A stretch of 64,000 nucleotides of DNA, from assembly GCF_036345995.1 (NCBI RefSeq), contig NZ_CP107796.1, forward strand, positions 8,556,001 to 8,620,000. Direction: 5' to 3'. Positions 7,618 through 16,335 of the stretch are shown piece by piece. The translations under genes were made by a program, and so were the position numbers. The notes beneath the pieces are model-generated. The model worked only from the letters and a program-made list of their open reading frames with translations, was not told where the DNA came from and searched no databases. Source of the stretch: Streptomyces sp. NBC_00557. GTDB taxonomy: Bacteria; Actinomycetota; Actinomycetes; Streptomycetales; Streptomycetaceae. Position 1 is the first letter of the stretch. Each line of letters opens with the position of its first letter.

Positions 7618-8910
7618 ATGGCCTTGTCCCAGTCTGAGCTGATGCGGCTGCTTGAGTCACTACGTCGTGCCGATGGAGTTGAAGCAATCAGGGTGGTGTG
7701 CGAGCGCATCCTGCAGGAGCTGATCGAGGCCGAGGCCACCGAGGCGATCGGTGCCGCGCCGCGTGAGCATTCCCAGACGCGCACGACCTGGCGCAACGGC
7801 CACCGGGACAGGCTGCTGACCACGCAGGCCGGTGACCTGGACCTGAAGATCCCGAAGGTGCGGAGCGGGTCGTTCTTCCCGTCGTTGCTGGAACGCCGGC
7901 GGCGGATCGACCGGGCGTTGTTCGCCGTGGTGATGGAGGCATACGTGCACGATGTCTCGACCCGCTCGGTCGACGACCTGGTCAAAGCACTCGGTGCGGA
8001 CAGCGGGATCTCCAAGTCCGAGGTCTCCCGCATCTGCGGTGAGCTGGATGCGGAACTGACCGCGTTCAAGGAGCGGCCGATGGACCACACGGTCTTCCCT
8101 TACATCTTCCTGGACGCTACCTACTGCAAGGTGAGGGTCAACCACCGGATCGCGTCGCAGGCCGTGGTGATCGCGACCGGGATCTCCGCCACCGGGCACC
8201 GCGAGATCCTCGGGCATGGGGGTCCCCCCGCTCGAGCGGAGTCGAGAGTGGGGGAGGTCGGCGACAGCGAGTCGAAGCCGTTCTGGACGAAGTTCCTGCG
8301 CTCGCTGCGGGCCCGCGGCCTGGAGAACGTCCAGCTGGTCATCTCCGACAGCCACAGCGGTCTGGTGGCCGCTATCCGCACCGTTTTCCTCGGCGCGGCC
8401 TGGCAAAGGTGCCGGGTTCACTTCGTCCGGGACGTGTTCTCGTTGATCGAGAGGGGCTCTGGTGAGATGGTCGCCGCCACCATCCGCACCATCTTCGCGC
8501 AGACCACCGGCGAGCAGGTGCGCACCCAGCTCAACGTGGTCGCCGACATGCTCGGACGGCAGTTCCCGCAGGTCAAGGCGATGCTGCTGGACGCGGCGAC
8601 GGACATCACCGCGTTCGCCGACTTCCCGCCGGCGCACTGGACGAAGATCTGGTCGACCAATCCGCTGGAGCGGCTGAACCGGGAGATCAAACGGCGGGCC
8701 GATGTCGTCCAGGTCTTTCCCAACCCCGCCGCTCTGGACCGGCTCGCCGCCGCGGTGCTGGCTGAACTCCACGACGAGTGGCAGGTCTTCGACCGCCGCT
8801 ACTTCTCCGAAGCCTCCATGGCCGAGCTCTTCACCGCCAAGCCGGCCGAACCCGAACCCGAACCCGAACCCGAGATCACCCCACAACCGGAACCGAAACA
8901 GCTGCCGTGA
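7618..8910 (+). CDS. IS256-family (mutator-type) transposase
   Basis: A 430-residue transposase preceded by AAGGAG. Mutator-type landmarks are TTWRNGHRDRLLTT, DLDLKIPKVRSGSFFP, YIFLDATYCKVRV (first Asp), LVISDSHSGLVAAI (second Asp), WQRCRVHFVRD, and WSTNPLERLNREIKRR (Glu). The conserved block that should read like ILG-xx-VGDSES is stretched by about 14 residues encoded by a GC palindrome (see 8215-8257). The C-terminus has a Pro-Glu repeat (PEPEPEPE). The protein is identical to the second copy. Confidence 0.93.
   Translation: MALSQSELMRLLESLRRADGVEAIRVVCERILQELIEAEATEAIGAAPREHSQTRTTWRNGHRDRLLTTQAGDLDLKIPKVRSGSFFPSLLERRRRIDRALFAVVMEAYVHDVSTRSVDDLVKALGADSGISKSEVSRICGELDAELTAFKERPMDHTVFPYIFLDATYCKVRVNHRIASQAVVIATGISATGHREILGHGGPPARAESRVGEVGDSESKPFWTKFLRSLRARGLENVQLVISDSHSGLVAAIRTVFLGAAWQRCRVHFVRDVFSLIERGSGEMVAATIRTIFAQTTGEQVRTQLNVVADMLGRQFPQVKAMLLDAATDITAFADFPPAHWTKIWSTNPLERLNREIKRRADVVQVFPNPAALDRLAAAVLAELHDEWQVFDRRYFSEASMAELFTAKPAEPEPEPEPEITPQPEPKQLP
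8215..8257 (+). repeat. Palindromic interspersed repeat inside IS256 transposase
   Basis: The sequence CATGGGGGTCCCCCCGCTCG, then AGCGGAGTCGAGAGTGGGGG, resembles a short palindromic element scattered between genes in Streptomyces genomes (recalled, not searched). Here it sits in frame in the transposase and adds HGGPPARAESRVGE between ILG and VGDSES. Confidence 0.6.
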
Positions 8911-8926
8911 CTACACCACCCCGCGG

Positions 8927-9748
8927 GACATGACCGGCGGCCGGATCGGGACAGCAGCCCGAGCGCATGGCGAGAGATTCCTCGGGCCGCATGCCGGTCA
9001 GGTAGGCACAGACGATGAACGCGGCCGTACCCAGATGCCGAAGGAGCGCCGGGGCCTCTGCGTAGTCGAGATGGGTACGCCACGGCCGACCGGCGACGGT
9101 CCCCGTCACGGGGACATCCAGCGGACAGGGGCTGGGCCGCTCGACGACGGCCTGGCGCAGCCGGTGCACGAGAGAGATCCGGCTGACCTGGTGCAGGGAG
9201 GCACCGGTGCGGCCGGCCAGATAGGTACGCGCCACCTCGCTCCTGCTGCCCTTGCGGATGGCAGGAATCGCCGCCCCGGAGGTGAAAGCAGACTCGAGGA
9301 GACGGTGCAGGGCGGCACGACCCTGGGGGTCGGCCTGGTTGGTGGCGGCGGCCTGGGTCAGCCGGACCGTCTCGGCCCAGGCCGCGAGGACGCCGATCCG
9401 CTCCGGGTTCTCCGGCGCGCGGGTCCGCCAGTACTCGAAATCCTCAACGTCCCGCTCCACCGCCTCGCGCCAGCCTTTCTCTCGCCCTCACAGGAACGTC
9501 AGGAACTAGGCGATGTCCGTCGCGTAGTTGAGCCGGGTCGACACGGCGTGCGAACGGAAGGCCCGGGACTGGACGTACCGGGTCAGCAACGGGTCCACCC
9601 GACAGTCTGGCGCCAGGAAGATGGCGTCTCCGGGACGGGCCCCTGACTCCGCCTCGCGTTCCGCCAAGCCCTCGGCCCAGCCCTGCAGCTCATCCGACCC
9701 AGATCGCGGCTCGGCCGCCCGCACCCAGAAAACACGCCATGCACGCAC
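8927..9748 (-). pseudogene. Tyrosine recombinase, two in-frame stops and truncated by IS256
   Basis: The N-terminal part reads FLAPDCRVDPLLTRYVQS and HAVSTRLNYATDIA, then TAG, FLTFL, TGA, then GREKGWREAVERDVEDFEYW in the same frame. It continues to AYLTGMRPEESLAMRSGCCP, the start of the catalytic domain, where the IS256 begins. The two stops are most simply a Ser and a Trp codon changed by one base each. The catalytic Arg is present, but the His-x-x-Arg and Tyr regions are lost. The gene is dead. It is probably a relic of the integrase of an older element. Confidence 0.8.
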
Positions 9749-9818
9749 AGATCAGCCCTTCAGAAGCCGCTTCAACACGCGCATTCAATAGGGAATTCAT
9801 CGCCTTGGGAGAGCGCCG

Positions 9819-11039
9819 ATGACCGTGCAGTACACCACCGCCGGATGGGCCCGGGCCCTCACCCACGCCCTCCACCAAGCCGCCGGTGACGCCTCCCTCC
9901 AAGACAGGGCGCGACGCCTGCTCGCCACCGGCCAGGCCAGCCCGCTCAACGTCAACCAGGGCTTCGCCACCACCAAGTTCCCGCTGCCCGGCGGTCGCGT
10001 CGCCCGGCCCCGCCTGCTGGTCACCCCCCTCACCGCCGGCGACTGGGACCGCATGGAGACCGCGATCTGCGCCCGCCCCGACGCCGCCGCTCTCGCCGGA
10101 ACCGCCGCCATCAGCGACCAGCTCACCGACCCCGCTCACACCGCCGGCATCCCGATCGTCCCTAGCGCGCAGGACATCTCCCACACCTGCACCTGCACCC
10201 CCGACGCCGCTCGCGCCGCGTGCCCCCACTCCGTCGCCGTCGGCATCCTCCTCACCGAGCGGGTACGCACCGCGCCCGCCCCTCTGTTCACCCTGCGTGG
10301 CCGCGCCCACCACCACCTGAAGAAGCGGCTGCGCGCGAACAGCCCGGCACCCCAGCCCGCCGACCCACCGGTACCCACCGCCGACCCCACCACGACACCC
10401 CTCAGCCCGCGACCGCGATTCCGGCACAAGCCACCAGAACGCGCCGGCCGATCCCGGACTCGGTCCCGCCTGGACCTCACCCAGGCACTCCCCGTGCTGC
10501 ACGCCCCGCTGCCCGAACCCCCCGAGCCGCTGCCGGGCACCCAGGCCCTGCGCGCGCTCGCGGCGAACGCCGCTCGCGCCGGAACCTGCCTTGACGGGCA
10601 ACAGCCCGCTGCAGGTCCTACCGCTGGTGGGGACATCGCGCGGTTCCTGTCCCTGGTGCACGGCGCCGCGTTCCGGCAGGCCGCCATGGACCACCTCGGC
10701 CTGGACATCGTCGGCATGGGGCACCTGCAACTCGCCCACACTCACGGCGGACCAGCCGGCGCCGCCGTCTACCTCGAGGCGTTCAGCGTCGACCACGACA
10801 CCCACGCCCACGCCCAGGCCAGCATCCAGCCCCTGCGCCCCGCCCCCACCGCCACCATCCTCTGCGAGGACAACCGGCTCACCGACGAGGCAGCCGGCAT
10901 CCAGCTCAGGTACGGGCCCGACGGACGCTGGTGCCCCTACCGCGCCCCGTACGGCATCTGGCAACCCGTCCCCGGCCCCTCTCCCGACCCCGCCCAGGCT
11001 TACCGGGCCGCACGACGCTCCAACCAGCGCGCTTCATAA
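9819..11039 (+). CDS. SWIM zinc-finger protein
   Basis: A 406-residue protein with GGGAGAG 7 bases before the ATG. Near residue 130 it has ISHTCTCTPDAARAACPHSV, a Cys-x-Cys...Cys-x-His SWIM zinc finger, which binds DNA or protein. The N-terminus has TKFPLPGGRVARPRLLVTPL and a helical region typical of actinobacterial SWIM proteins. The middle (residues 175-235) is a Pro/Arg-rich linker. The C-terminal 130 residues are unrecognised. The partner Snf2 helicase seen with some SWIM proteins is absent here. It is divergent from the recombinase pseudogene. Confidence 0.75.
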   Translation: MTVQYTTAGWARALTHALHQAAGDASLQDRARRLLATGQASPLNVNQGFATTKFPLPGGRVARPRLLVTPLTAGDWDRMETAICARPDAAALAGTAAISDQLTDPAHTAGIPIVPSAQDISHTCTCTPDAARAACPHSVAVGILLTERVRTAPAPLFTLRGRAHHHLKKRLRANSPAPQPADPPVPTADPTTTPLSPRPRFRHKPPERAGRSRTRSRLDLTQALPVLHAPLPEPPEPLPGTQALRALAANAARAGTCLDGQQPAAGPTAGGDIARFLSLVHGAAFRQAAMDHLGLDIVGMGHLQLAHTHGGPAGAAVYLEAFSVDHDTHAHAQASIQPLRPAPTATILCEDNRLTDEAAGIQLRYGPDGRWCPYRAPYGIWQPVPGPSPDPAQAYRAARRSNQRAS

Positions 11040-11095
11040 CTGTGGAAGAAGGCCCCCGAGTGATACCCGAGCCCCGCAGACGCGGATCCATCCCA

Positions 11096-11488
11096 ATGGC
11101 CGAACCGACGTACGTCTACGTCATGGTGCACCGGGTCCTTCGAGCCGCGAAGGTTGGGAAGGGCATGGCCCGGGCTGGCCGGATATCCGGTCACCTGGCG
11201 AAGGGCTGGGATGTCTACCGGGCCGTACTGATGCCGGACCACGCCTCCGCCTCGGAGATCGAAAGTCGGGTCAAAAGCCAGCTGGAGTCCGAGGGCCTGG
11301 CCCGATTCCTGCCTCAAGCCCAGAGGCCCCAGGGTGGCTACACCGAGACAGTGTCTCTGGCCCATAAGTCGGCGGCTGAATTATGGCGGATGGTGCTGGA
11401 CGCCGAGGCTGCGACTGTAGTGGCCTCCAACCCCGGCAATGTCGAGTCCGAGTATGTGGAGGACCTGACCCCTCTGGTCCTACAGTAA
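11096..11488 (+). CDS. GIY-YIG-like (T5orf172/Mug113) nuclease-domain protein
   Basis: The 130-residue protein starts at ATG 11096, which gives MAEPTYVYVMVHRVLRAAKV; an upstream GTG in frame is less likely. The pattern YVYVM, KVGKG, RISGHLAKGW, ASEIESRVKSQLESEG and GGYTETVSL follows the T5orf172 version of the GIY-YIG fold: strand, Lys-Val-Gly, His, Glu. In the family these residues cut DNA, but activity here is untested. The TAA stop overlaps the next ATG (TAATG), so the two genes are coupled. Confidence 0.65.
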   Translation: MAEPTYVYVMVHRVLRAAKVGKGMARAGRISGHLAKGWDVYRAVLMPDHASASEIESRVKSQLESEGLARFLPQAQRPQGGYTETVSLAHKSAAELWRMVLDAEAATVVASNPGNVESEYVEDLTPLVLQ

Positions 11489-11910
11489 TGCTCGCCTGGA
11501 GCGGACGCGAGCGGATGCTCTTGCTCGCCAACGGCCTTCCCGACGGCAAGCACGAAGGACCGCTTGAGTGGTCGGTTGCGCAAGAGCTGGCCGCCCGGCC
11601 CGGCTGGAGAGTCTGGGCCGCGATGACGACGGTGGAATACGGCGGTGACCCTTACGTGGACGTCGACGAGTGGTACCGATCTACCCATGGCGTCCTCGAC
11701 CTGGAGCCCTACATTGACCCGGACATGATTGATAAGTACGGGATCTCGGCGTACTGGGTGGCCCCTTCCGTGGGTAAGGGACAGGAGATCATGCACAGGG
11801 TGATCGAGAAGATCGGCCTGGACGCGGTACGGGTCCAGGCCGGCATGCCTGGTAGCACCGTTCAGTGGGAACGGGTCGAAGCCTTGCGTCTGCACGCGCA
11901 GCGCGACTGA
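11488..11910 (+). CDS. Hypothetical protein coupled to the GIY-YIG-like gene
   Basis: A 140-residue protein, MLAWSGRERMLLLANGLPDG onward. It has aromatic-rich segments (VDVDEWYRSTHGVLDLEPYI, KYGISAYWVAPSV) and a C-terminal helix-strand region (GQEIMHRVIEKIGLDAVRV). No family is recognised and there is no signal peptide or membrane segment. The one-base start/stop overlap with the preceding gene suggests that the two products act together. Confidence 0.65.
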   Translation: MLAWSGRERMLLLANGLPDGKHEGPLEWSVAQELAARPGWRVWAAMTTVEYGGDPYVDVDEWYRSTHGVLDLEPYIDPDMIDKYGISAYWVAPSVGKGQEIMHRVIEKIGLDAVRVQAGMPGSTVQWERVEALRLHAQRD

Positions 11911-12029
11911 CCCCTGAGCCAGGCCGCCGACCTCGTGGTAGGGGTAGGGCACCGAGCCCCGGGCATCAACCTGGTCGCGTCGCACCAGGTTTCGCGATGC
12001 GTCCGGGCGCCGGCGTTTCGAATGGGCCT

Positions 12030-12476
12030 CTACCGCATCGCTGCGTAGTCCTGCGGTGCCTTGCGGAGAATCTCGATCATCTGGTCTGCTGTCAGCTTCC
12101 GGAAGGCCACCGCGGACGCGCTCGCGATCTTTCGGAACAGGACGTCGGTGGGGATCGGAGGTAGGTCCGCGAAGAGTGGGTGATGCTCGGATCCGGCGCC
12201 TTCGCTGAATTCGCGGTGCAGCAACCACACGGCCTCGGCGAACATGGGGTAACTGGTCTCGTATTTGCTCCACAGGCACCGCAGCGCGTCGCCGCCGAAG
12301 TCTCGGTTGATGAATCCCCAGACGTACGACATCTCGGCCGTCTTGTCCGGGTGCCTGTTGTCGTTCAGGTACCGGACCCAGTCGTTGAGGATGTCCCAGC
12401 GCAGCGCGCTGACGATCACCCCGGTCGGTGCTTCGCTCGGTCGTAACTGGGTTGCGAACTCGTCGTCGATGGTCAT
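12030..12476 (-). CDS. Hypothetical protein
   Basis: The 148-residue frame starts MTIDDEFATQLRPSEAPTGV; 12 residues upstream are Arg-rich and less protein-like. It is rich in Trp and Tyr (VSALRWDILNDWVRYLNDN, MSYVWGFINRDFGGDALRCL, WSKYETSYPMFAEAVWLLH) and ends in a helix (LTADQMIEILRKAPQDYAAM). It looks like a compact cytoplasmic helical protein. No function is recognised. It converges with the coupled pair at 11096-11910. Confidence 0.6.
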   Translation of the reverse strand: MTIDDEFATQLRPSEAPTGVIVSALRWDILNDWVRYLNDNRHPDKTAEMSYVWGFINRDFGGDALRCLWSKYETSYPMFAEAVWLLHREFSEGAGSEHHPLFADLPPIPTDVLFRKIASASAVAFRKLTADQMIEILRKAPQDYAAMR

Positions 12477-13174
12477 CTGGCGACGGTAGCGAAAGCGCCG
12501 CCGCCCCGCCACGGCGCCCGCTCGCCACCTCGATCTGCCGTCCCCGCGCTGGAAGGAGGCGGCACAAGAACCTTTCGCGCTGGGTCCTCAGACAAGCAGC
12601 TGCCTCTCGCCAAGCTCGCCCGCGACCGGGGCAGGTCGGCTTGGGAGCACGTCCAGGGAGCTCCAGGAGACGACACCGGTCAGGTCCTGGAAGTGCTCTG
12701 TGTTCTTTATTCGCTCCCACACCCTCGCCCGGGACTCCACGATGATCCCATGACGAATCATGCCGTGTTCTCCCATTCTCGTCCGAGCCCCTGGACAGAG
12801 GACTATGCGGTCCTCGGCGGCCGGCCTGCCGCCTCTTCCTCCGAAGGCGCTGAGCCGGAGGCGGAGACCGATGCGGAGCTCGCATTCGCGTTCCGCACCG
12901 CCGCCGACGTTTTGGCCGAACACTGGCACGACGACCGGGCGGACGATTCGTTGGTACTGGTCGTGCTGTACAACTACCGGCACGCTCTCGAACTGGCGCT
13001 CAAAGTGGTGCTCCGCGCCCTGGTCGACAGCATCAAGTTCGAGGTCGCGACTGACTACCTCGCCCAGCTCGCGCCGATGTTCCGGATGCACCTTCAGGAA
13101 GACGTCACATCACTCTGCGACGAGGTCCATGCCCTGGATCCGAGTGGTCAGGCGCTGCGATACACCATGGTTAA

Positions 13175-14292
13175 GTGAGCGTTTGGTTCGATTATCGAAT
13201 GGTTCATGGCGATTCTCGGCGACCACACCGTGCACGCAACCAAGCGATCCGTCGGAAAAGGGGCTTCTGCCGCAATCAGTAGACCAGTTATACGCCGGTT
13301 TCCTTGCGAGAACTCCCGTCTCGTTTAGAAACCCACCGGTTCACACCGGATGGAGAACGCACGCCCCGGTGCAACCGACACCCCCGCACACGCCCTGCTC
13401 AGGCCAGCCACCACCCAATACGCAGGCATCATGCAGCCCTCACGGCCCTACCCCAGCGACCTGTCCGACGCCCGCTGGGAACTCATCCGCCCCACCCTCG
13501 AAGCCTGGCGTCAGGCCCGCAACGGCATCCGCAAGCCCACCCACGACCTGCGCGCCCTAATGAACGCCATCCTCTACGTCGACCGCACCGGCATCCCCTG
13601 GCGCTACCTGCCCCACGACTTCCCGCCCCACCAGACCGTCTACGGCTACTTCGCCCACTGGGAAGCCGACGGCATCTTCGACCAGCTCACCGGCCTGTTA
13701 CGCGGCAAAGTCCGCCAGGCCGAAGGCCGCACCAGCGAGCCCAGCGCCTGCCTGATCGACAGCCAGAGCATCAAAACCTCCGCCACCGTCCACCTGACCA
13801 GCCAAGGCATCGACCCGGCCAAGAAAATCATCGGCCGCAAACGGCACATCGTCACCGACACGCTCGGCCTCCTGCTGGCCGTGGCCGTCACCGCCGCCAG
13901 CGTCCACGACTCCGCCGCCGGCACCCAACTCCTGACCCAAGTCCGCGAGCGCCACCCCACCATCACCAAGGCCTGGGCCGACAACGGCTACAAGACCAAA
14001 GCCGTGGAACAAGCCGCCCACCTCGGCATCGATCTCGAAATCGTCCAACGCGACCCCACCACCCGCGGCTTCCACGTCCAGCCTCGCCGCTGGGTCATCG
14101 AACGCACCCTCGGCTGGCTCATGCACCACCGCCGCCTGGCCCGCGACTACGAAACCCACCCTCACCGATCAGCAGCCATGATCCAACTCGCCGCCATCAA
14201 CCTCATGACCCGCCGCCTCACCGACGAAGCCACCACCAACTGGCGTGACAGCTAAGCCAAATGAAACAGACAACCGAGAACCAAACGCTCAC
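13175..14292. mobile_element. IS5-family element with TAA target duplication
   Basis: Perfect 15-bp inverted repeats GTGAGCGTTTGGTTC lie at 13175-13189 and, inverted, at 14278-14292. TAA flanks both ends (13172-13174 and 14293-14295). The element is 1,118 bp with one transposase gene and interrupts the gene at 12750. Confidence 0.95.
13431..14255 (+). CDS. IS5-family transposase
   Basis: The start is placed at ATG 13431 (MQPSRPYPSDLSDARWELIR), the usual N-terminus of this group; the frame is open further upstream. The product has 274 residues. Landmarks are ILYVDRTGIPWRYLPHDFPP, ACLIDSQSIKTSA (first Asp), KAWADNGYKTKAV (second Asp) and RRWVIERTLGWLMHHRRLAR (Glu). The gene is intact and within perfect inverted repeats, so the element may be active. 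Confidence 0.93.
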   Translation: MQPSRPYPSDLSDARWELIRPTLEAWRQARNGIRKPTHDLRALMNAILYVDRTGIPWRYLPHDFPPHQTVYGYFAHWEADGIFDQLTGLLRGKVRQAEGRTSEPSACLIDSQSIKTSATVHLTSQGIDPAKKIIGRKRHIVTDTLGLLLAVAVTAASVHDSAAGTQLLTQVRERHPTITKAWADNGYKTKAVEQAAHLGIDLEIVQRDPTTRGFHVQPRRWVIERTLGWLMHHRRLARDYETHPHRSAAMIQLAAINLMTRRLTDEATTNWRDS

Positions 14293-14702
14293 TAAGGGGC
14301 AGGGCGGGACGAGCGTGCCGGCCCGCCCTGCCCCTCTCTACGTCGACGTCCCCGAGTTCGCCCGCCGGGCGGGTGAGGCGTGCACCGCGCTGGACCAGCT
14401 TCTCGATCAGATCACCAACGTGCAGGACTGGCAGGTCAACCTGGGTCCGGACTACATGAGGGACCAGAGCTAGTCACCTGCGGGGGTGGCGCAGGTTCTC
14501 CTGTGAGGCCACCAGCCGAGCACCGCGTGCTCCTGGTGGTACGCGCGCCACTGCTCAGCCGGTGGCCGGTCGGCGAACGTGCCTCGCCCCGGATCGCTCG
14601 ACGTGGTCAGCTCGATCGGGGCCACCCGTCGGCTTCCTCGGCGAAGGCCGTGGAGAGCTCCGCGAACGACGGGCCACGGTAGTGCTGCCCACCCGCAGTT
14701 TT

Positions 14703-15683
14703 CTATTCGGCCTCTACGAGATGTCCCGTGGCGCTGACCCGGCAGTGGAAGAGATGGAAGGGGCCGCCGAGTTCGGACAGAGCGGTGGGGTGGGCGGTGA
14801 GCTCCAGCACCCGCTGGCGGTAGCGCCATCCTGTTCCGTACTGTTCCCGTCGCACGCCGGCCGGGTTGGTCTCCCATTCGGCCAGGTGCTGGACCAGGGC
14901 ACCGAGCGCCTCACCGTCCTTGGCCGTCGTGGCCTGCGAGGCAGGGGCTTCCTGCAGAACCGCGACGATGGTGTGCGCGGTCTGGGCGCCGAGCCAAGTT
15001 GTCGGATTTGCGTCAGCGGCGCTGGTCCGCAGCCGCACCAGGGTGTTCTCCAGCGGGTCGGCCTTCCAGGCCTTGCTGCTGGTGAGCGCCGGCTCCTCAG
15101 TCAGCCAGTCCAGCAGTACGCCGCACTCGTGCCCGTTCAGGCCGACTCCGTCCCCGGCGAACAGAGCGTGGAAGACGCGCAGCAGGACGTCCCGGCGGCG
15201 CGGCCGCTGGCGCCGCTCGACCAGGCAGTGCCAGCACAGCCAGCCCATCGGCACATACGGGAGCCCCTCGGAGAACGGTGTGCGGCCGATCAGCTCGCCC
15301 GTGCCGTACCCGTCGCGGCACAGCCCACAAGTTCCTGCAGCGCTGGCCGCCTTGACCGAGCGGGGCCGGGGCAGCCGGCCGATGCCTCCCGGCCGGTCCA
15401 CCCGGGTGACCCGCCGCAGCCGCGCGCGGTATGCGCTGCGGCCCTCCTGCTCGCACGCGTGGAGCTCCCGAAGGATCTCCCGCAGGTCGTGGTCGTCGGC
15501 GTCCGACAGCCGGGGCAGGTTCAGCAGCTTGAGGACGCGGCCCCACAGGGTCTGAGAGTCCTCGCCGACGACCGTAGACACTGCGTCAACCGCCTTGGTC
15601 ATCTGCTCGCGCAGCTCGGCCCCGTCCAGGACGTCTGTCTCAGTGATACGGGGAAGAACGTCCTCGACGCCGAATAGGGTCAT
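14703..15683 (-). CDS. Hypothetical protein with a Cys-pair motif
   Basis: The 326-residue protein probably starts at ATG 15683 (MTLFGVEDVLPRITETDVLD). In the middle it has GTCGLCRDGYG and, 25 residues on, GWLCWHCLVERRQRP, a Cys4 arrangement that could bind one zinc. The first 120 residues are helical (LWGRVLKLLNLPRLSDADDH). The C-terminal 130 residues are unrecognised. No enzyme motif is seen. The adjacent 14474-14702 looks partly coding on the same strand but is broken by frame changes. Confidence 0.6.
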   Translation of the reverse strand: MTLFGVEDVLPRITETDVLDGAELREQMTKAVDAVSTVVGEDSQTLWGRVLKLLNLPRLSDADDHDLREILRELHACEQEGRSAYRARLRRVTRVDRPGGIGRLPRPRSVKAASAAGTCGLCRDGYGTGELIGRTPFSEGLPYVPMGWLCWHCLVERRQRPRRRDVLLRVFHALFAGDGVGLNGHECGVLLDWLTEEPALTSSKAWKADPLENTLVRLRTSAADANPTTWLGAQTAHTIVAVLQEAPASQATTAKDGEALGALVQHLAEWETNPAGVRREQYGTGWRYRQRVLELTAHPTALSELGGPFHLFHCRVSATGHLVEAE

Positions 15684-15828
15684 CAGTTGGGTCCGTCTCT
15701 CTCCGCGGGATCGTTCGCCCACACCCTGCACCTGCTGTCTGCCCGTCGTTGGACGTCACCATCCGATCGGGGTACCGGCATTCACCCGGTTAGCGCAGCG
15801 CGAGGGAGTCCGGGTGGACAGAGGCGGC

Positions 15829-16065
15829 TTACGGTGTGGCGTCCTTCGCGGTGATTCGGTCGTCGAGGTAGATCACGGCTGTCGGTCCGTCCTGGCCATT
15901 GGAAGGGACCACGTTCCGGAGCGCCTGGGAAATGGCAGCGCCGACGCGGCGGCCGATAGTCGCGTCCAGAGCGGACCATGGGCCACTGAGCGTGTGTGAC
16001 GTAGCAGTGCGGCACCAGCTGAGTACCGCGGCGAGGCTAGTACCTGCGAGCGGCACTGTGATCAT
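15829..16065 (-). CDS. Small hypothetical protein, coupled to the upstream gene
   Basis: 78 residues, MITVPLAGTSLAAVLSWCRT onward. The ATG overlaps the stop of the preceding gene as ATGA, so translation is probably coupled. It ends GPTAVIYLDDRITAKDATP. No family is recognised; the N-terminal stretch is mildly hydrophobic but not a clear signal peptide. Confidence 0.5.
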   Translation of the reverse strand: MITVPLAGTSLAAVLSWCRTATSHTLSGPWSALDATIGRRVGAAISQALRNVVPSNGQDGPTAVIYLDDRITAKDATP

Positions 16066-16298
16066 TGCGTCTTCCTCGGTCGCGATCTCTTCCTCGGCCG
16101 GCGGGCGGAAGGCGTTGCAGGGCCCCTGTCTTCGTCCCGGGGAACGTTTTCTGCCAGGTAGGCCCAGGTGTTGCGGTGGCAGCGGATCCTGGCCACGCCG
16201 ACTCCAGCTGCCTTGGCCATGTCGCCGCGGAAGTGGCTGTAGCTGCGAGGCCAGTCGTTGTAGTCCTCTTTGCCTAACAGCCTGGAGATGACTCCCAC
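16062..16298 (-). CDS. Small hypothetical basic protein
   Basis: 78 residues, MGVISRLLGKEDYNDWPRSY followed by SHFRGDMAKAAGVGVARIRC and HRNTWAYLAENVP, with a strongly basic tail (RRPRKRSRPRKTQ). The tail may bind nucleic acid. Coupled by ATGA to the next gene. No function is recognised. Confidence 0.5.
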   Translation of the reverse strand: MGVISRLLGKEDYNDWPRSYSHFRGDMAKAAGVGVARIRCHRNTWAYLAENVPRDEDRGPATPSARRPRKRSRPRKTQ

Positions 16299-16335
16299 CT
16301 GTGGCTCCCTTCAATCCGGACGGGCTCGACCGTGA

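Larger units (their letters stand above)
7554..8926. mobile_element. IS256-family element, copy 1 (plus orientation)
   Basis: The borders are the limits of identity with the copy at 41223-42595: both run from ATCAGGGGCAGGG to ACCACCCCGCGG, exactly 1,373 bp. Outside these points the flanks differ, apart from a short chance-like match (ACATGACCG) just beyond the right end. The 8-bp target duplication was not identified. It truncates a tyrosine recombinase on its right and abuts IS630 on its left. Confidence 0.88.
12750..14473 (+). pseudogene. HEPN-like hypothetical gene split by an IS5 element
   Basis: The first part (12750-13174) and second part (14296-14473) rejoin in frame when the IS5 and one TAA duplicate are removed: LDPSGQALRYTMV continues into KGQGGTSVPARPAPLYVDVP. 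The restored product has 200 residues and ends PDYMRDQS. It carries LVLVVLYNYRHALELALKVV and LDPSGQALRY, a pattern I associate with HEPN-like all-helical proteins found near defence genes. As it stands translation stops soon after entering the IS at 13178. Family assignment is tentative; the split is clear. Confidence 0.8.

Noticed and set aside
8927..9748. Stop-codon readthrough or recoding in the recombinase
   Set aside because: Two different stops, no visible recoding signal, and a missing C-terminus make a simple pseudogene more likely.
14474..14702. Minus-strand gene between the split HEPN-like gene and 14703-15683
   Set aside because: Segments such as WRAYHQEHAVLGWW look coding, but frame changes break them and no start or family was found.
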